Shown: positions 14,710-23,960 of the stretch, piece by piece | Layout: each line of letters starts with the position of its first letter | How positions within the stretch are numbered: position 1 is the stretch's first letter | From: Symbiobacterium sp040797425 | GTDB taxonomy: Bacteria; Bacillota; Sulfobacillia; Symbiobacteriales; Symbiobacteriaceae | DNA: 42,961 nucleotides | Direction: 5' to 3' | Assembly (NCBI RefSeq): GCF_040797425.1 | Contig: NZ_JBFNEH010000035.1 | Span: 1-42,961 of the forward strand | Notes under the pieces: model-generated | The model's database searches: none | What the model saw: only the letters and a program-made list of their open reading frames with translations | Told to the model about the DNA's origin: nothing | Made by a program: the position numbers and the translations under genes

Positions 14710-15140
14710 GCCTGCGAAGGCTGCTTCAGGGAATCGGCGTGCTGGCGGTGATGGGGCTGGCGATTTCGGCCTACCTGACCTACGTGTACACCACGGACCA
14801 GGTGGCCATCTGCATGGGAAGCGGCGGCTGCGACACCGTGCAGCACAGCGCCTACGCGTGGATATTCGGCATCCCCATGCCCGTGCTGGGGCTCGGCGCC
14901 TACCTGCTGGTGCTGGTGCTGGCCCTCCTGGCCCTGCGGGGGCGGGAGCCGGCGGACTGGAGCGTGCTGGCGCTGTTCGGCACTGCACTGGTCGGCCTGC
15001 TCTTCTCGGCCTACCTGACCTACCTGGAGCTCTTCGTCATCCACGCCATCTGCTTCTGGTGCGCGGTCTCCGCGGTCATCCAGGTGTTCCTGTTTGTGCT
15101 GTCCACCATGGTCTGGCGGCGCCTGCAGCAGTCTGTATAG
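14706..15140 (+). CDS. VKOR-family quinone-linked disulfide-generating protein
   Basis: A 144-residue membrane protein of the bacterial vitamin K epoxide reductase family, which reoxidises DsbA-type proteins and passes electrons to quinones. Four membrane helices are visible. The loop cysteines are C36 and C42 (AICMGSGGCDTVQ) and the quinone-proximal pair is the C116-F-W-C119 motif. The characteristic SxYLTY segments occur twice (21-26 and 101-106), and IPMPVLGLG marks the second helix. Start GTG 14706 overlaps the stop of the DsbA-like gene (GTGA), so the two are translated together and form an electron-transfer pair. No thioredoxin domain is fused, so the DsbA-like protein must be its partner. 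Confidence 0.9.
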   Translation: MSLRRLLQGIGVLAVMGLAISAYLTYVYTTDQVAICMGSGGCDTVQHSAYAWIFGIPMPVLGLGAYLLVLVLALLALRGREPADWSVLALFGTALVGLLFSAYLTYLELFVIHAICFWCAVSAVIQVFLFVLSTMVWRRLQQSV

Positions 15141-15165
15141 CTTTTTCGCGGCTGGTCATATACTA
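15137..15165 (+). promoter_or_regulatory. SigE-like promoter ahead of ytxC
   Basis: CATATACTA (15157-15165) matches the -10 element of mother-cell SigE/SigK promoters, and GTATAGC (ATA at 15137-15139) fits the SigE -35 with a spacer of about 15 nt. The -35 overlaps the end of the VKOR gene. The downstream gene belongs to a sporulation family, which supports the call. Confidence 0.5.
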
Positions 15166-15202
15166 ATACGGCAGATACCCTCGGCTTCGAGACGCCCGCA
15201 CA

Positions 15203-15225
15203 GGCTCCCTCGGAGCCGATTTCTT
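15203..15225 (+). terminator. Terminator after the DsbA/VKOR pair or attenuator before ytxC
   Basis: GGCTCC (15203-15208) pairs with GGAGCC (15212-15217) over a 3-nt loop and is followed by GATTTCTT. It lies downstream of the VKOR stop but also downstream of the SigE-like promoter, so it could also act on the ytxC leader. Confidence 0.5.
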
Positions 15226-15246
15226 ACAAAGTGGGGTGGAACGGCC

Positions 15247-16173
15247 GTGCAAGCGATCACGATAGGGACTGCGGCAGGCATCGACGAAATTCGGCAGCGC
15301 CTGGACGACGAGTTCAGGATCCTTCGCGCAGAGGGCGTGAGCGTCCGGATCGGCCAGTCGCACAGAGGCGCCTTCGCCTTCCTCGACTGCGCGGTGGACG
15401 CCGACGGGTCGGCCCGGTCCGCACAAATCGGTTCCCTCCTGCGTGAGTCCGTGGCCACCGCCCTGTCCGACGTGATCGTGGAGAAATGGGAGGACCACCT
15501 GATCCGCAAGATCATCCGCGGCTCGTACTCCTACTTCTCCCGGGACGAGCAGGATCTCATCGCCGCCTACACCGGGCGCACGCTCAGGAGCGGCGCCGAA
15601 GACGCCCGGGGCGGGAACGCTGAAGGCCGCAAGACCCGGATCCTCCGCCGGCTGCGCGACTACCTCGATACCGCTGATGAACTGGTCCTGGAAGGCTTCG
15701 TCAACTTCCGGCTGCGCGATTACATCGAGGAGCTGGAAGACGCCGTGGACAGGGCGGTTGACGAGTACCTGATGGAACGGGAGCACCGCGAGTTCATCCG
15801 CCTGCTCCGGCACTTCGTCGACATCCAGGAGCCTCGGATCGACCATGTGCACGTGCTCCTGGGCCCGGGTGGCTCGTTCCGGCTGGTCGATGACGACGGC
15901 GGCGCCATCCGCAGCGAGGCGCTGGAGGAGTTCGTCGTGGAGATGGTTGAGGACGAGGTGAGCCACGAGGACCTGCTGATTTCGGCACTGATCACCCTCG
16001 CGCCACGCCGGCTCACCGTCCACCGGTCCGGTCGTCCGTCCGGCCGGGACGAGGCGTTCGAGACCATTCTCGGCGTGTTCGGCGAGCGGACGGCGGAGTG
16101 CGAGGGCTGTACGCTCTGCAGCCCGACCCACGCCGGCGCGTGCGAGCCGTCGCAGGCTACCTGGCAACACTGA
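15247..16173 (+). CDS. ytxC: YtxC-like sporulation-associated protein
   Basis: A 308-residue cytoplasmic protein of the YtxC family, found only in endospore formers. The family core is plain: ELVLEGFVNFRLRDYIEELE, AVDRAVDEYLMEREHREFI, RLLRHFVDIQEPRID and VHVLLGPGGSFRLVDDDG. Its biochemical role is unknown. GTG 15247 gives the usual N-terminus (VQAITIGTAAGIDEIRQRL); the site before it (GGGGTGG) is weak. In Bacillus ytxC lies next to thrS, whereas here thrS is about 6 kb downstream with unrelated genes between, so the old linkage is partly kept. A CxxC near the C-terminus (CEGCTLC) is not general in the family. Confidence 0.85.
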   Translation: MQAITIGTAAGIDEIRQRLDDEFRILRAEGVSVRIGQSHRGAFAFLDCAVDADGSARSAQIGSLLRESVATALSDVIVEKWEDHLIRKIIRGSYSYFSRDEQDLIAAYTGRTLRSGAEDARGGNAEGRKTRILRRLRDYLDTADELVLEGFVNFRLRDYIEELEDAVDRAVDEYLMEREHREFIRLLRHFVDIQEPRIDHVHVLLGPGGSFRLVDDDGGAIRSEALEEFVVEMVEDEVSHEDLLISALITLAPRRLTVHRSGRPSGRDEAFETILGVFGERTAECEGCTLCSPTHAGACEPSQATWQH

Positions 16174-16192
16174 TGGCCGAGGGACCATAGAC

Positions 16193-16228
16193 GCGCAAGG
16201 AGGGAAAGCCCCTCCTTTCGCTGTTTTT
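16193..16228 (+). terminator. Terminator of ytxC
   Basis: AAGGAGGG (16197-16204) pairs with CCCTCCTT (16210-16217) over a 5-nt loop; after one mismatch GCG/CGC extends the stem. TGTTTTT follows. Confidence 0.8.
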
Positions 16229-16368
16229 GGGCTGGTCGATTCGTACGGACCGGCGCGCCCATGGTGTCTGCAGAAAGTTGTGATGGCGATAGGAGGAATT
16301 GTCCCCTAAATGGATAACTTTCGTAGGGTAGGTCTATCCTATTCGGATGGAAAGGAGATCGGATTTCA

Positions 16369-18384
<2,016 letters not shown>

Positions 18385-18398
18385 TGCCGGGCCAGCCG

Positions 18399-18432
18399 GG
18401 GGCCGCTCCCACGGGCGGCCCCTTTCTTGTTT
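18399..18432 (+). terminator. Terminator of hppA
   Basis: GGGGCCGC (18399-18406) pairs with GCGGCCCC (18415-18422) over an 8-nt loop, then TTTCTTGTTT. The remaining 220 bp up to the next gene hold no coding sequence. Confidence 0.85.
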
Positions 18433-18652
18433 CCCGGGCCGGCGCAGGCGGCCGGGTTCGGAGCCAGCGTCTCCGCTGCCTCGGGCGGCAGCGACCGGGA
18501 CGGGCCCGGACCGACAGGGATCGCGGCGGGCCCCGGCGAAATCGTCCATTGGAGGCTGCCCCCTGGAGTACCTGCGCACCAGGGTTCGCAGCCGCCCTCC
18601 GATCCGTGGTAGAATAGTCCAGGAGGATCTCCTGCCGAAAGGGGCCGTTGGT

Positions 18653-19108
18653 ATGAGCGAGTCGTTTGTGTCCGAGCGTGACCACCTTCAGGGGTTGCAC
18701 TGGCAGTGCTTCGGCTGCGGTCAGGAGAACCGCCTCGGGCTACGCCTGAACATCCGGCTGGTGGGCGACAAGACGGAGTGCACCTTCACCCCCATTCCCG
18801 AGTTTCAGGGGCCGCCCGGCATCACCCACAGCGGGGTCATCGCCGCGGTGCTCGACGAGGTGATGAGCCAGCTCATCTACGCGCAGCTGCAGCTGGCGGT
18901 GACCCGCAAGATTGAGGTTACGTACCGGCGCCCGCTGCGCGTGGGCCAGACCTACCACTTCACCGCATGGATCGTGAAGCAGAACACCCGCATCATCGCC
19001 GCCAAGGCCGAGGCCCGCGACGCGGAGGGCAACCAGGTTGCGCGCGCCCGGGGGATCTTCGCCCCCATGGACGAGGAGCGAGTGGCCAAGTTCCTCGATC
19101 AGGAGTAG
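18653..19108 (+). CDS. Hotdog-fold thioesterase (PaaI/4HBT type)
   Basis: A 151-residue hotdog-fold protein. The N-terminal WQCFGCGQENRLGLRLN is a zinc-ribbon-like CxxC found in a subfamily of PaaI-type thioesterases. The central helix GPPGITHSGVIAAVLDEVMS carries the HSG(G/V)xxxxxDE motif with the catalytic acidic residue, and VTYRRPLRVGQTYHFTAWI is the following strand pair. It would hydrolyse an acyl-CoA thioester in the cytoplasm; the acyl group is unknown. ATG 18653 has AAAGGGG 8 nt upstream, and TAGAAT at 18610-18615 may be its -10. The gene stands alone between two terminators. Confidence 0.85.
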   Translation: MSESFVSERDHLQGLHWQCFGCGQENRLGLRLNIRLVGDKTECTFTPIPEFQGPPGITHSGVIAAVLDEVMSQLIYAQLQLAVTRKIEVTYRRPLRVGQTYHFTAWIVKQNTRIIAAKAEARDAEGNQVARARGIFAPMDEERVAKFLDQE

Positions 19109-19121
19109 CCGCAGACGGAGA

Positions 19122-19173
19122 GGGGCTGCCCCGGCGGAGCGAACGCTCCGGGGGGACAGCCCCTTCTTGATTT
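19122..19173 (+). terminator. Terminator of the thioesterase gene
   Basis: GGGGCTG (19122-19128) pairs with CAGCCCC (19157-19163). The interior continues as CCGG...CGGAGC/GCTCCG with a GAAC tetraloop. TTCTTGATTT follows. Confidence 0.85.
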
Positions 19174-19232
19174 GGGTCAGCGGCCGTGTGCTCCGCCACC
19201 GCCGGCCTTCCACCGGCGCACCCGCGCACCGG

Positions 19233-19778
19233 TCACCTGTCCGCGCGGTGCTCGTCCCGGTTCAGGCCGTAGAAAAGCAGGGCGAAGCCGTCAGATTTGG
19301 CGGGGTCTTCGAACTCCAGGTGGGCCTCCTGGCGGAAGCCCAGCTTCTCCAGTACTCGCCGGGAGGCGGTGTTGCTCGCCAGGCAGTGGGCGGTGACCCG
19401 CTGCAGGTCGAGGCCGGTGAAAGCGAACCGGAGCACCTCCCGGGCCGCTTCGGTGGCGTAGCCCTTCCCCTGTGCAGCGGCGGTGACGGCGTAGCCCAGC
19501 TCGGCCCTGCCGGCCTCCCGGTTCACCCGGAGGGTCACCACGCCGACGAAGGCATCGGAATCGCCCGTGCGGATGGCGAAGCCGTACCGGGTGCCGGTCT
19601 CCCACCCGGCCTGCTGCTCGGCGATCCACGCGGCGGCGCCGCCGTCGCTCGCAAGGGGCAGGGTCATGTTGAGCATGCGGGCGCTGACGTCAGCATCGCT
19701 GGCCAGCGCCTGGACGTCTGCCGCATCGTCGGCCTCCAGCGGGCGGAGCCGGAGCCGCGGGGTGATCAGCTGGAACAT
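19233..19778 (-). CDS. RimJ/RimL-type GNAT acetyltransferase
   Basis: A 181-residue N-acetyltransferase of the RimJ/RimL/GNAT_3 type, using acetyl-CoA on protein N-termini, amino acids or small amines. It starts with the family signature TPRLRLRPLEADDAADV. Motif A is ELGYAVTAAAQGKGYATEAA (Q-G-K-G-Y-A binds the CoA pyrophosphate), and the C-terminal part has HCLASNTASRRVLEKLGFRQ. ATG 19778 with GGGAG 10 nt upstream is the start. It is divergent from tRNA-Lys, and its terminal region converges on the thioesterase terminator. Substrate unknown. Confidence 0.87.
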   Translation of the reverse strand: MFQLITPRLRLRPLEADDAADVQALASDADVSARMLNMTLPLASDGGAAAWIAEQQAGWETGTRYGFAIRTGDSDAFVGVVTLRVNREAGRAELGYAVTAAAQGKGYATEAAREVLRFAFTGLDLQRVTAHCLASNTASRRVLEKLGFRQEAHLEFEDPAKSDGFALLFYGLNRDEHRADR

Positions 19779-19947
19779 GCGAATCGGACTCCCATCGTTG
19801 CAAAGGTTTACGACCGTAATGACGTGCGGAGGAACCCGAGAGTTCCGTGCAGGTACGGTGCGCGGACCTGCCAGCGTTTCTCTCCGCCATCTTCATTTTG
19901 GGGCTTCACAATCGCCGATGCACCTGATAAACTACACAACGTGACCC

Positions 19948-20023
19948 GGACCGCTAGCTCAATTGGTAGAGCATCCGACTCTTAATCGGCAGGTTGTAGG
20001 TTCGAGTCCTACGCGGTCCACCA
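19948..20023 (+). tRNA. tRNA-Lys (CTT)
   Basis: The acceptor stem GGACCGC/GCGGTCC, D-arm GCTC/GAGC, anticodon loop CTCTTAA with anticodon CTT and T-arm GTAGG-TTCGAGT-CCTAC all form. Discriminator A and an encoded CCA end the gene. Confidence 0.95.
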
Positions 20024-20028
20024 GCTCC

Positions 20029-20104
20029 GGCCCCATCGTCTAGTGGCCTAGGACGGCGCCCTCTCACGGCGCAAACAGGGGTTCGAATCCCCTTGGGGTC
20101 ACCA
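20029..20104 (+). tRNA. tRNA-Glu (CTC)
   Basis: It lies 5 bp after tRNA-Lys. The acceptor stem GGCCCCA/TGGGGTC (one G-T pair), anticodon loop CTCTCAC with anticodon CTC and T-arm AGGGG-TTCGAAT-CCCCT form; CCA is encoded. Both tRNAs are probably co-transcribed. Confidence 0.95.
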
Positions 20105-20117
20105 TACAGCGGCAACC

Positions 20118-20147
20118 AAGACCGTCCCGGGTGGGCGGTCTTGCTTG
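20118..20147 (+). terminator. Terminator of the tRNA-Lys/Glu pair
   Basis: AAGACCG (20118-20124) pairs with CGGTCTT (20136-20142) and, past a bulged T, CCC pairs with GGG; GCTTGC follows. Confidence 0.7.
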
Positions 20148-20265
20148 CATTGTGTCCCCGGCTGGGCGGGCTGCCCGCACTGACGCGCCCGCCGTTGCGG
20201 TAGAATGTGATCATGGTTGTATTCTTATGTTTGAAGCACATCATCGCAGTGAATGGAGAATGCAC

Positions 20266-21426
20266 GTGACTGCTCTGCTCGTCATCATCTACGCGGCGTT
20301 CATCAGCCTCGGTCTGCCGGATTCGCTGCTGGGCACCGCCTGGCCCACGCTGCACACCGAACTGGGGGTGCCGGTCTCGTGGGCAGGCGTCGTCTCCTTC
20401 ATCGTGATCGGCGGGACCATCGTCTCCAGCTACCTCAGCAGCCGGGTCATCCGCCGCCTCGGCACCGGCCTCACCACGGTGGTGAGCGTGGCCATGACCG
20501 CTGCCGCCCTGTTGGGCATCGCGGTGGCCCCGGGCTTCTGGGCGATCCTTCTGTGGGCGATCCCCCTGGGCCTCGGCGCAGGCAGTGTCGACGCCGGGCT
20601 CAACAACTTCGTCGCCCTGCATTACCAGGCCAAGCACATGAACTGGCTGCACAGCTTCTGGGGCATCGGCGTGACCCTGAGTCCGCTCATCATGTCCTGG
20701 GCCCTGGCGCACGACGGCTGGCGTTTCGGCTACTCCACAGTCGGACTGATCCAGCTGGGCCTCGTGATCGTGCTCTTCGCCTCGCTGCCCCTGTGGAGGC
20801 GGGCGACGGGCCAGTCGGCGGCCGAAAGCGGCTTCAAAGTGCTTCCCCTGCGGGAGCTGCTGCGGCTTCCCGGGGCGAAGCCCGTGTTGGCGGCCTTCTT
20901 CTGCTACTGCGCCGTCGAGGGGACGGCGGGCCTCTGGGGCGGGACGTTCCTGGTGCTGGCGCGGGGCGTTGAGCCGGAGACGGCGGCCTCCTGGATCTCG
21001 CTCTACTACTTCGGCATCACCCTGGGGCGCCTGCTCTCGGGGTTCCTGGCCATGCGGATCTCCAACCGGAACCTGATCCGGCTCGGCGAGGCGCTCATCT
21101 GCGCCGGCGTGCTGCTCCTGCTGCTGCCTGCAGGGTGGGCGTTGCGCCTGGGTTTCATCATCATCGGCCTGGGCTGCGCGCCGATCTTCCCCGCCCTGCT
21201 GCACGACACACCGGTGCACTTCGGCGCCGACTTATCGCAGGCCATGATGGGCGTGCAGATGGCGTTCGCCTACGTGGGCGGCATGATCATGCCGCCGCTG
21301 TTCGGGTACATCGGGGAGCATCTCACCATGGGCCTGCTGCCGCTGTATCTCATCGCCCTGGCCGTGGTCATGGTCGTCGAGGTGGAGCGGACCGCCCGGG
21401 CGGTCGTGCCCCACGCGGTTCGCTGA
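20266..21426 (+). CDS. MFS transporter, FucP/FGHS-like
   Basis: A 386-residue major facilitator with 12 hydrophobic segments. The N-terminal half reads IIYAAFISLGLPDSLLGTAW, then SSRVIRRLGTG as the loop 2-3 motif. GAGSVDAGLNNFVA and MNWLHSFWGIGVTLSPLIMS match the fucose/glucose/hexose symporter-like branch. The second half has WISLYYFGITLGRLLSGFLAMRI. Cargo is unknown; sugars or efflux of a small molecule are both possible. GGAG (20255-20258) points with 7-nt spacing at GTG 20266, so I start there and not at ATG 20260, where the site would be only one base away. It is monocistronic. Confidence 0.85.
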   Translation: MTALLVIIYAAFISLGLPDSLLGTAWPTLHTELGVPVSWAGVVSFIVIGGTIVSSYLSSRVIRRLGTGLTTVVSVAMTAAALLGIAVAPGFWAILLWAIPLGLGAGSVDAGLNNFVALHYQAKHMNWLHSFWGIGVTLSPLIMSWALAHDGWRFGYSTVGLIQLGLVIVLFASLPLWRRATGQSAAESGFKVLPLRELLRLPGAKPVLAAFFCYCAVEGTAGLWGGTFLVLARGVEPETAASWISLYYFGITLGRLLSGFLAMRISNRNLIRLGEALICAGVLLLLLPAGWALRLGFIIIGLGCAPIFPALLHDTPVHFGADLSQAMMGVQMAFAYVGGMIMPPLFGYIGEHLTMGLLPLYLIALAVVMVVEVERTARAVVPHAVR

Positions 21427-21486
21427 GCCCTTGCACTGAGGCGACGGGGACGGTGCGGTTCTCCCATCGCCCCGCGTACCACGTGC

Positions 21487-21502
21487 GGGGGGGGGGGGGG
21501 GG
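21487..21502 (+). repeat. Homopolymer of 16 G
   Basis: Sixteen consecutive G residues lie between the MFS gene and the thrS promoter, about 85 bp upstream of the -35 and outside any recognised gene. Confidence 0.9.
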
Positions 21503-21589
21503 AAGTCATCAAAGAGGTGAACCGGAAGATCAGGGTTCCCTCGCCCGTTGCCGACCATCCGTGAACCGAGCCGTAGGCCGCGGCACGGC

Positions 21590-21618
21590 TTGACACCCCC
21601 GCATGGTCATGCTATAGT
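21590..21618 (+). promoter_or_regulatory. Sigma-A promoter of the thrS T-box leader
   Basis: TTGACA (21590-21595) and TATAGT (21613-21618) with a 17-bp spacer. This is the best consensus promoter in the window. Confidence 0.85.
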
Positions 21619-21631
21619 AACGCACAAATCC

Positions 21632-21885
21632 GAACAGCGATGATCGGGGACAACACCACGCCCATCCCCTCCAGAGAGGGAGCGCCGCCGGCTGAAAGCG
21701 CCCCGGGGCCCTGTGCGTGGGAAACCACCCCGTAGCTGCCTGCCGAAGCCGTGCGGATAAGGCGGGAGGGGGCGCCCTGTACAGCGCACGCGAGCCCCGG
21801 TGCAGACAGCGCACCGGGAAGAAGGGTGGAACCACGGGAGCACTGGCCTCTCGTCCCTTGCGGGACGGGAGGCTGTTCCATTTTG
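21632..21885 (+). promoter_or_regulatory. T-box riboswitch of thrS, specifier ACC (Thr)
   Basis: This leader senses uncharged tRNA-Thr and switches transcription on. The T-box itself is AGGGTGGAACCACGG (21824-21838). Stem III is CCCGGTGC/GCACCGGG (21797-21819) just before it. Stem I includes the AGAGAG-type bulge near 21672 and, on its 3' side, GGGAA-ACC-ACC, in which ACC at 21724-21726 is the likely specifier codon (threonine). The terminator competes with the antiterminator at 21846-21884. The match of specifier and downstream gene is mutual support. Confidence 0.88.
21846..21884 (+). terminator. Regulated terminator of the T-box leader
   Basis: GCCTCTCGTCCC (21846-21857) pairs with GGGACGGGAGGC (21862-21873), one G-T pair, loop TTGC, followed by TGTTCCATTTT. 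Confidence 0.85.
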
Positions 21886-21918
21886 CGCCAACCACGGAGA
21901 GAAAGGGGCTCATCACCA

Positions 21919-23874
21919 ATGTCCAGCGTTGTGCACGTGACCCTGCCGGACGGCAGCGTGCGGGAGTTTCCGCAGGGCATCACCATCGCCGAGGCCGTGG
22001 CCCAGATCGGGCGGGGCCTCGCCAAGGCCGCACTGGCCGCCAAGGTAGACGACCGCCTGGTCGACCTCTCGGCCAGGCTGACGGAGGACTGCCAGCTGCG
22101 GATTCTCACCTTCGCCGACGAGGAGGGCCGCGAGGTCTTCCGCCACACCTCCACCCACATCATGGCCCAGGCGGTGAAACGCCTCTTCCCCGAGGCGAAG
22201 CTCACCGTCGGCCCGCCCCTGGAGAACTCCTTCTACTACGACTTCGACCTGCCCCGGCCGCTCACGCCTGAGGACCTGGAGCGGATCGAGGCCGAGATGG
22301 CCAAGATCGTCGCGGCCGACTACCCGATCGTCCGCCAGGAGGTCGACCGGGAGGAGGCCAAGCGCTTCTTCGCCGAGCGGGGCGAGGACTACAAGGTGCT
22401 GCTGGTCGACAAGATCCCGGAGGACGAGGTCGTCTCGATCTACACCCAGGGCGAGTTCACCGACCTCTGCGTCGGCCCGCACCTGCCCTCCACCGGCCGG
22501 GTGAAGGCGTTCAAGCTGCTCAGCGTGGCCGGCGCCTACTGGGAGGGCAACCAGGCCAACAAGCAGCTCCAGCGGGTCTACGGCACCTCCTTCGAATCGA
22601 AGAAAGACCTGGACCAGTACCTGTTCCAGCTCGAGGAGGCCAAGCGGCGCGACCACCGCAAGCTCGGGCCCGAGCTCGGCCTCTTCCGGTTCGAGGAGGT
22701 TGCCCCCGGCTTCGCCTACTGGCTGGACAAGGGCTACAAGATCTACCGGGAGCTGGAGAACTGGAGCCGCAGCCTGCAGGCCGAACTGGGCTACCAGGAG
22801 GTCCGGTGCCCGTGGATCGTCTCGTCCAAGCTCTACGAGACGTCCGGCCACTGGCAGCACTACCGGCAGAACATGTTCACCCTGAAGGCCGAGGACCAGG
22901 ACTTCGCCATCAAGCCCATGAACTGCCCCAACCACTGCGTGCTCTACAGGAGCGAGCTGCGCTCCTACCGCGACCTGCCGCTGAAGGTGGCGGAGTACGG
23001 CCCGCTCTCCCGGTTTGAGGCCTCCGGCACGCTGCACGGCCTGCTGCGGGTGCGGGGCTTCCACCAGGACGACGCCCACCTGTTCGTGCGGCCGGATCAG
23101 ATCGAGGAGATGATCCGGGAGGTTATCGGCCTGGTGGACACCATCTACGGCACGCTGGGCCTGCAGTACGAGATCAAGCTCTCCACCCGTCCGGAGGACT
23201 TCATGGGCGAGATCGAGCTGTGGGACCAGGCCGAGGCGGCGCTGGCCCGGGCTCTCGAGGGGATGGGGCGCAGCTACAAGCTGAACCCTGGCGACGGCGC
23301 CTTCTACGGGCCGAAGCTGGACTTCGACGTGACGGACGCCCTCGGCCGGAAGTGGCAGTGCGCCACGGTGCAGCTCGACTTCCAGATGCCCATCAAGTTC
23401 GACCTCACCTACATCGGCGAGGACGGCAAGGAGCACCGGCCGGTGATGATCCACCGGGCGATCATGGGCACCCTGGAGCGGTTCATCGGCATCCTCACCG
23501 AGCACTACGCCGGCAACTTCCCCGTCTGGATGGCGCCGGTGCAGGCTCGGGTGCTGCCGATCACCGACCGGCACCACGAGTATGCCGCTCAGGTGGTGGC
23601 CCGGCTCAAGGCCGCTGGCCTGCGGGTGGAGAACGACACCCGGAACGAGAAGATCGGCTACAAGATCCGCGAGGCCGAGGTGCAGAAGATCCCGTTCATC
23701 CTGGTGGTGGGTGACAAGGAGGCCCAGGCCGGAGCCGTGGCGGTGCGCCGCCGCGGCATGAAGGACCTCGGGCCCATGCCTCTCGAGGCGTTTATGGAAC
23801 TGGTGCAGAGCGAGATCGCCAGCAAGGCGATGGACGACGCCTGCCTCAAGGCGGTCTCCGGCAAGGAGGACTAG
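21919..23874 (+). CDS. thrS: Threonyl-tRNA synthetase
   Basis: A 651-residue class II synthetase that charges tRNA-Thr. Domains in order are TGS (1-65, VTLPDGSVREFPQG), the second editing domain with HTSTHIMAQAV (HxxxH at about 75-79) and CVGPHLPSTG, the catalytic core (about 270-545) with motif 2 near LLRVRGFHQDDAHLF and zinc ligands including the Cys in MNCPNHC, and the anticodon-binding domain (ARVLPITDRHHEYAAQV to the end). The editing residues that clear Ser-tRNA-Thr are present. ATG 21919 is preceded by AAAGGGG with 10-nt spacing. Expression is controlled by the T-box leader. The size is normal for full-length bacterial ThrRS. Confidence 0.97.
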   Translation: MSSVVHVTLPDGSVREFPQGITIAEAVAQIGRGLAKAALAAKVDDRLVDLSARLTEDCQLRILTFADEEGREVFRHTSTHIMAQAVKRLFPEAKLTVGPPLENSFYYDFDLPRPLTPEDLERIEAEMAKIVAADYPIVRQEVDREEAKRFFAERGEDYKVLLVDKIPEDEVVSIYTQGEFTDLCVGPHLPSTGRVKAFKLLSVAGAYWEGNQANKQLQRVYGTSFESKKDLDQYLFQLEEAKRRDHRKLGPELGLFRFEEVAPGFAYWLDKGYKIYRELENWSRSLQAELGYQEVRCPWIVSSKLYETSGHWQHYRQNMFTLKAEDQDFAIKPMNCPNHCVLYRSELRSYRDLPLKVAEYGPLSRFEASGTLHGLLRVRGFHQDDAHLFVRPDQIEEMIREVIGLVDTIYGTLGLQYEIKLSTRPEDFMGEIELWDQAEAALARALEGMGRSYKLNPGDGAFYGPKLDFDVTDALGRKWQCATVQLDFQMPIKFDLTYIGEDGKEHRPVMIHRAIMGTLERFIGILTEHYAGNFPVWMAPVQARVLPITDRHHEYAAQVVARLKAAGLRVENDTRNEKIGYKIREAEVQKIPFILVVGDKEAQAGAVAVRRRGMKDLGPMPLEAFMELVQSEIASKAMDDACLKAVSGKED

Positions 23875-23895
23875 AACCCGGTCGAGACAGTGGAT

Positions 23896-23926
23896 GGGCC
23901 GGGCCACGTTCCCCCTGGCCCGGCCC
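23896..23926 (+). terminator. Hairpin after thrS
   Basis: GGGCCGGGCCA (23896-23906) pairs perfectly with TGGCCCGGCCC (23916-23926) over a 9-nt loop. There is no T-run, so some read-through into the GNAT-thrC-thrB genes is possible. Confidence 0.6.
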
Positions 23927-23960
23927 CATCCGGGGGGAGAAGCGGCGGAGGAAGCAACCG

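Noticed and set aside
20131..20265. Earlier starts for the MFS gene, including ATG 20227 and ATG 20260
   Set aside because: The GGAG at 20255 has correct spacing only to GTG 20266, and that start directly opens the first membrane helix.
21913..23907. Open frame of 664 codons on the minus strand across thrS
   Set aside because: It mirrors thrS and arises from strong third-position GC bias. It has no ribosome-binding site and unlikely composition (runs of Val, Leu, His, Asp).
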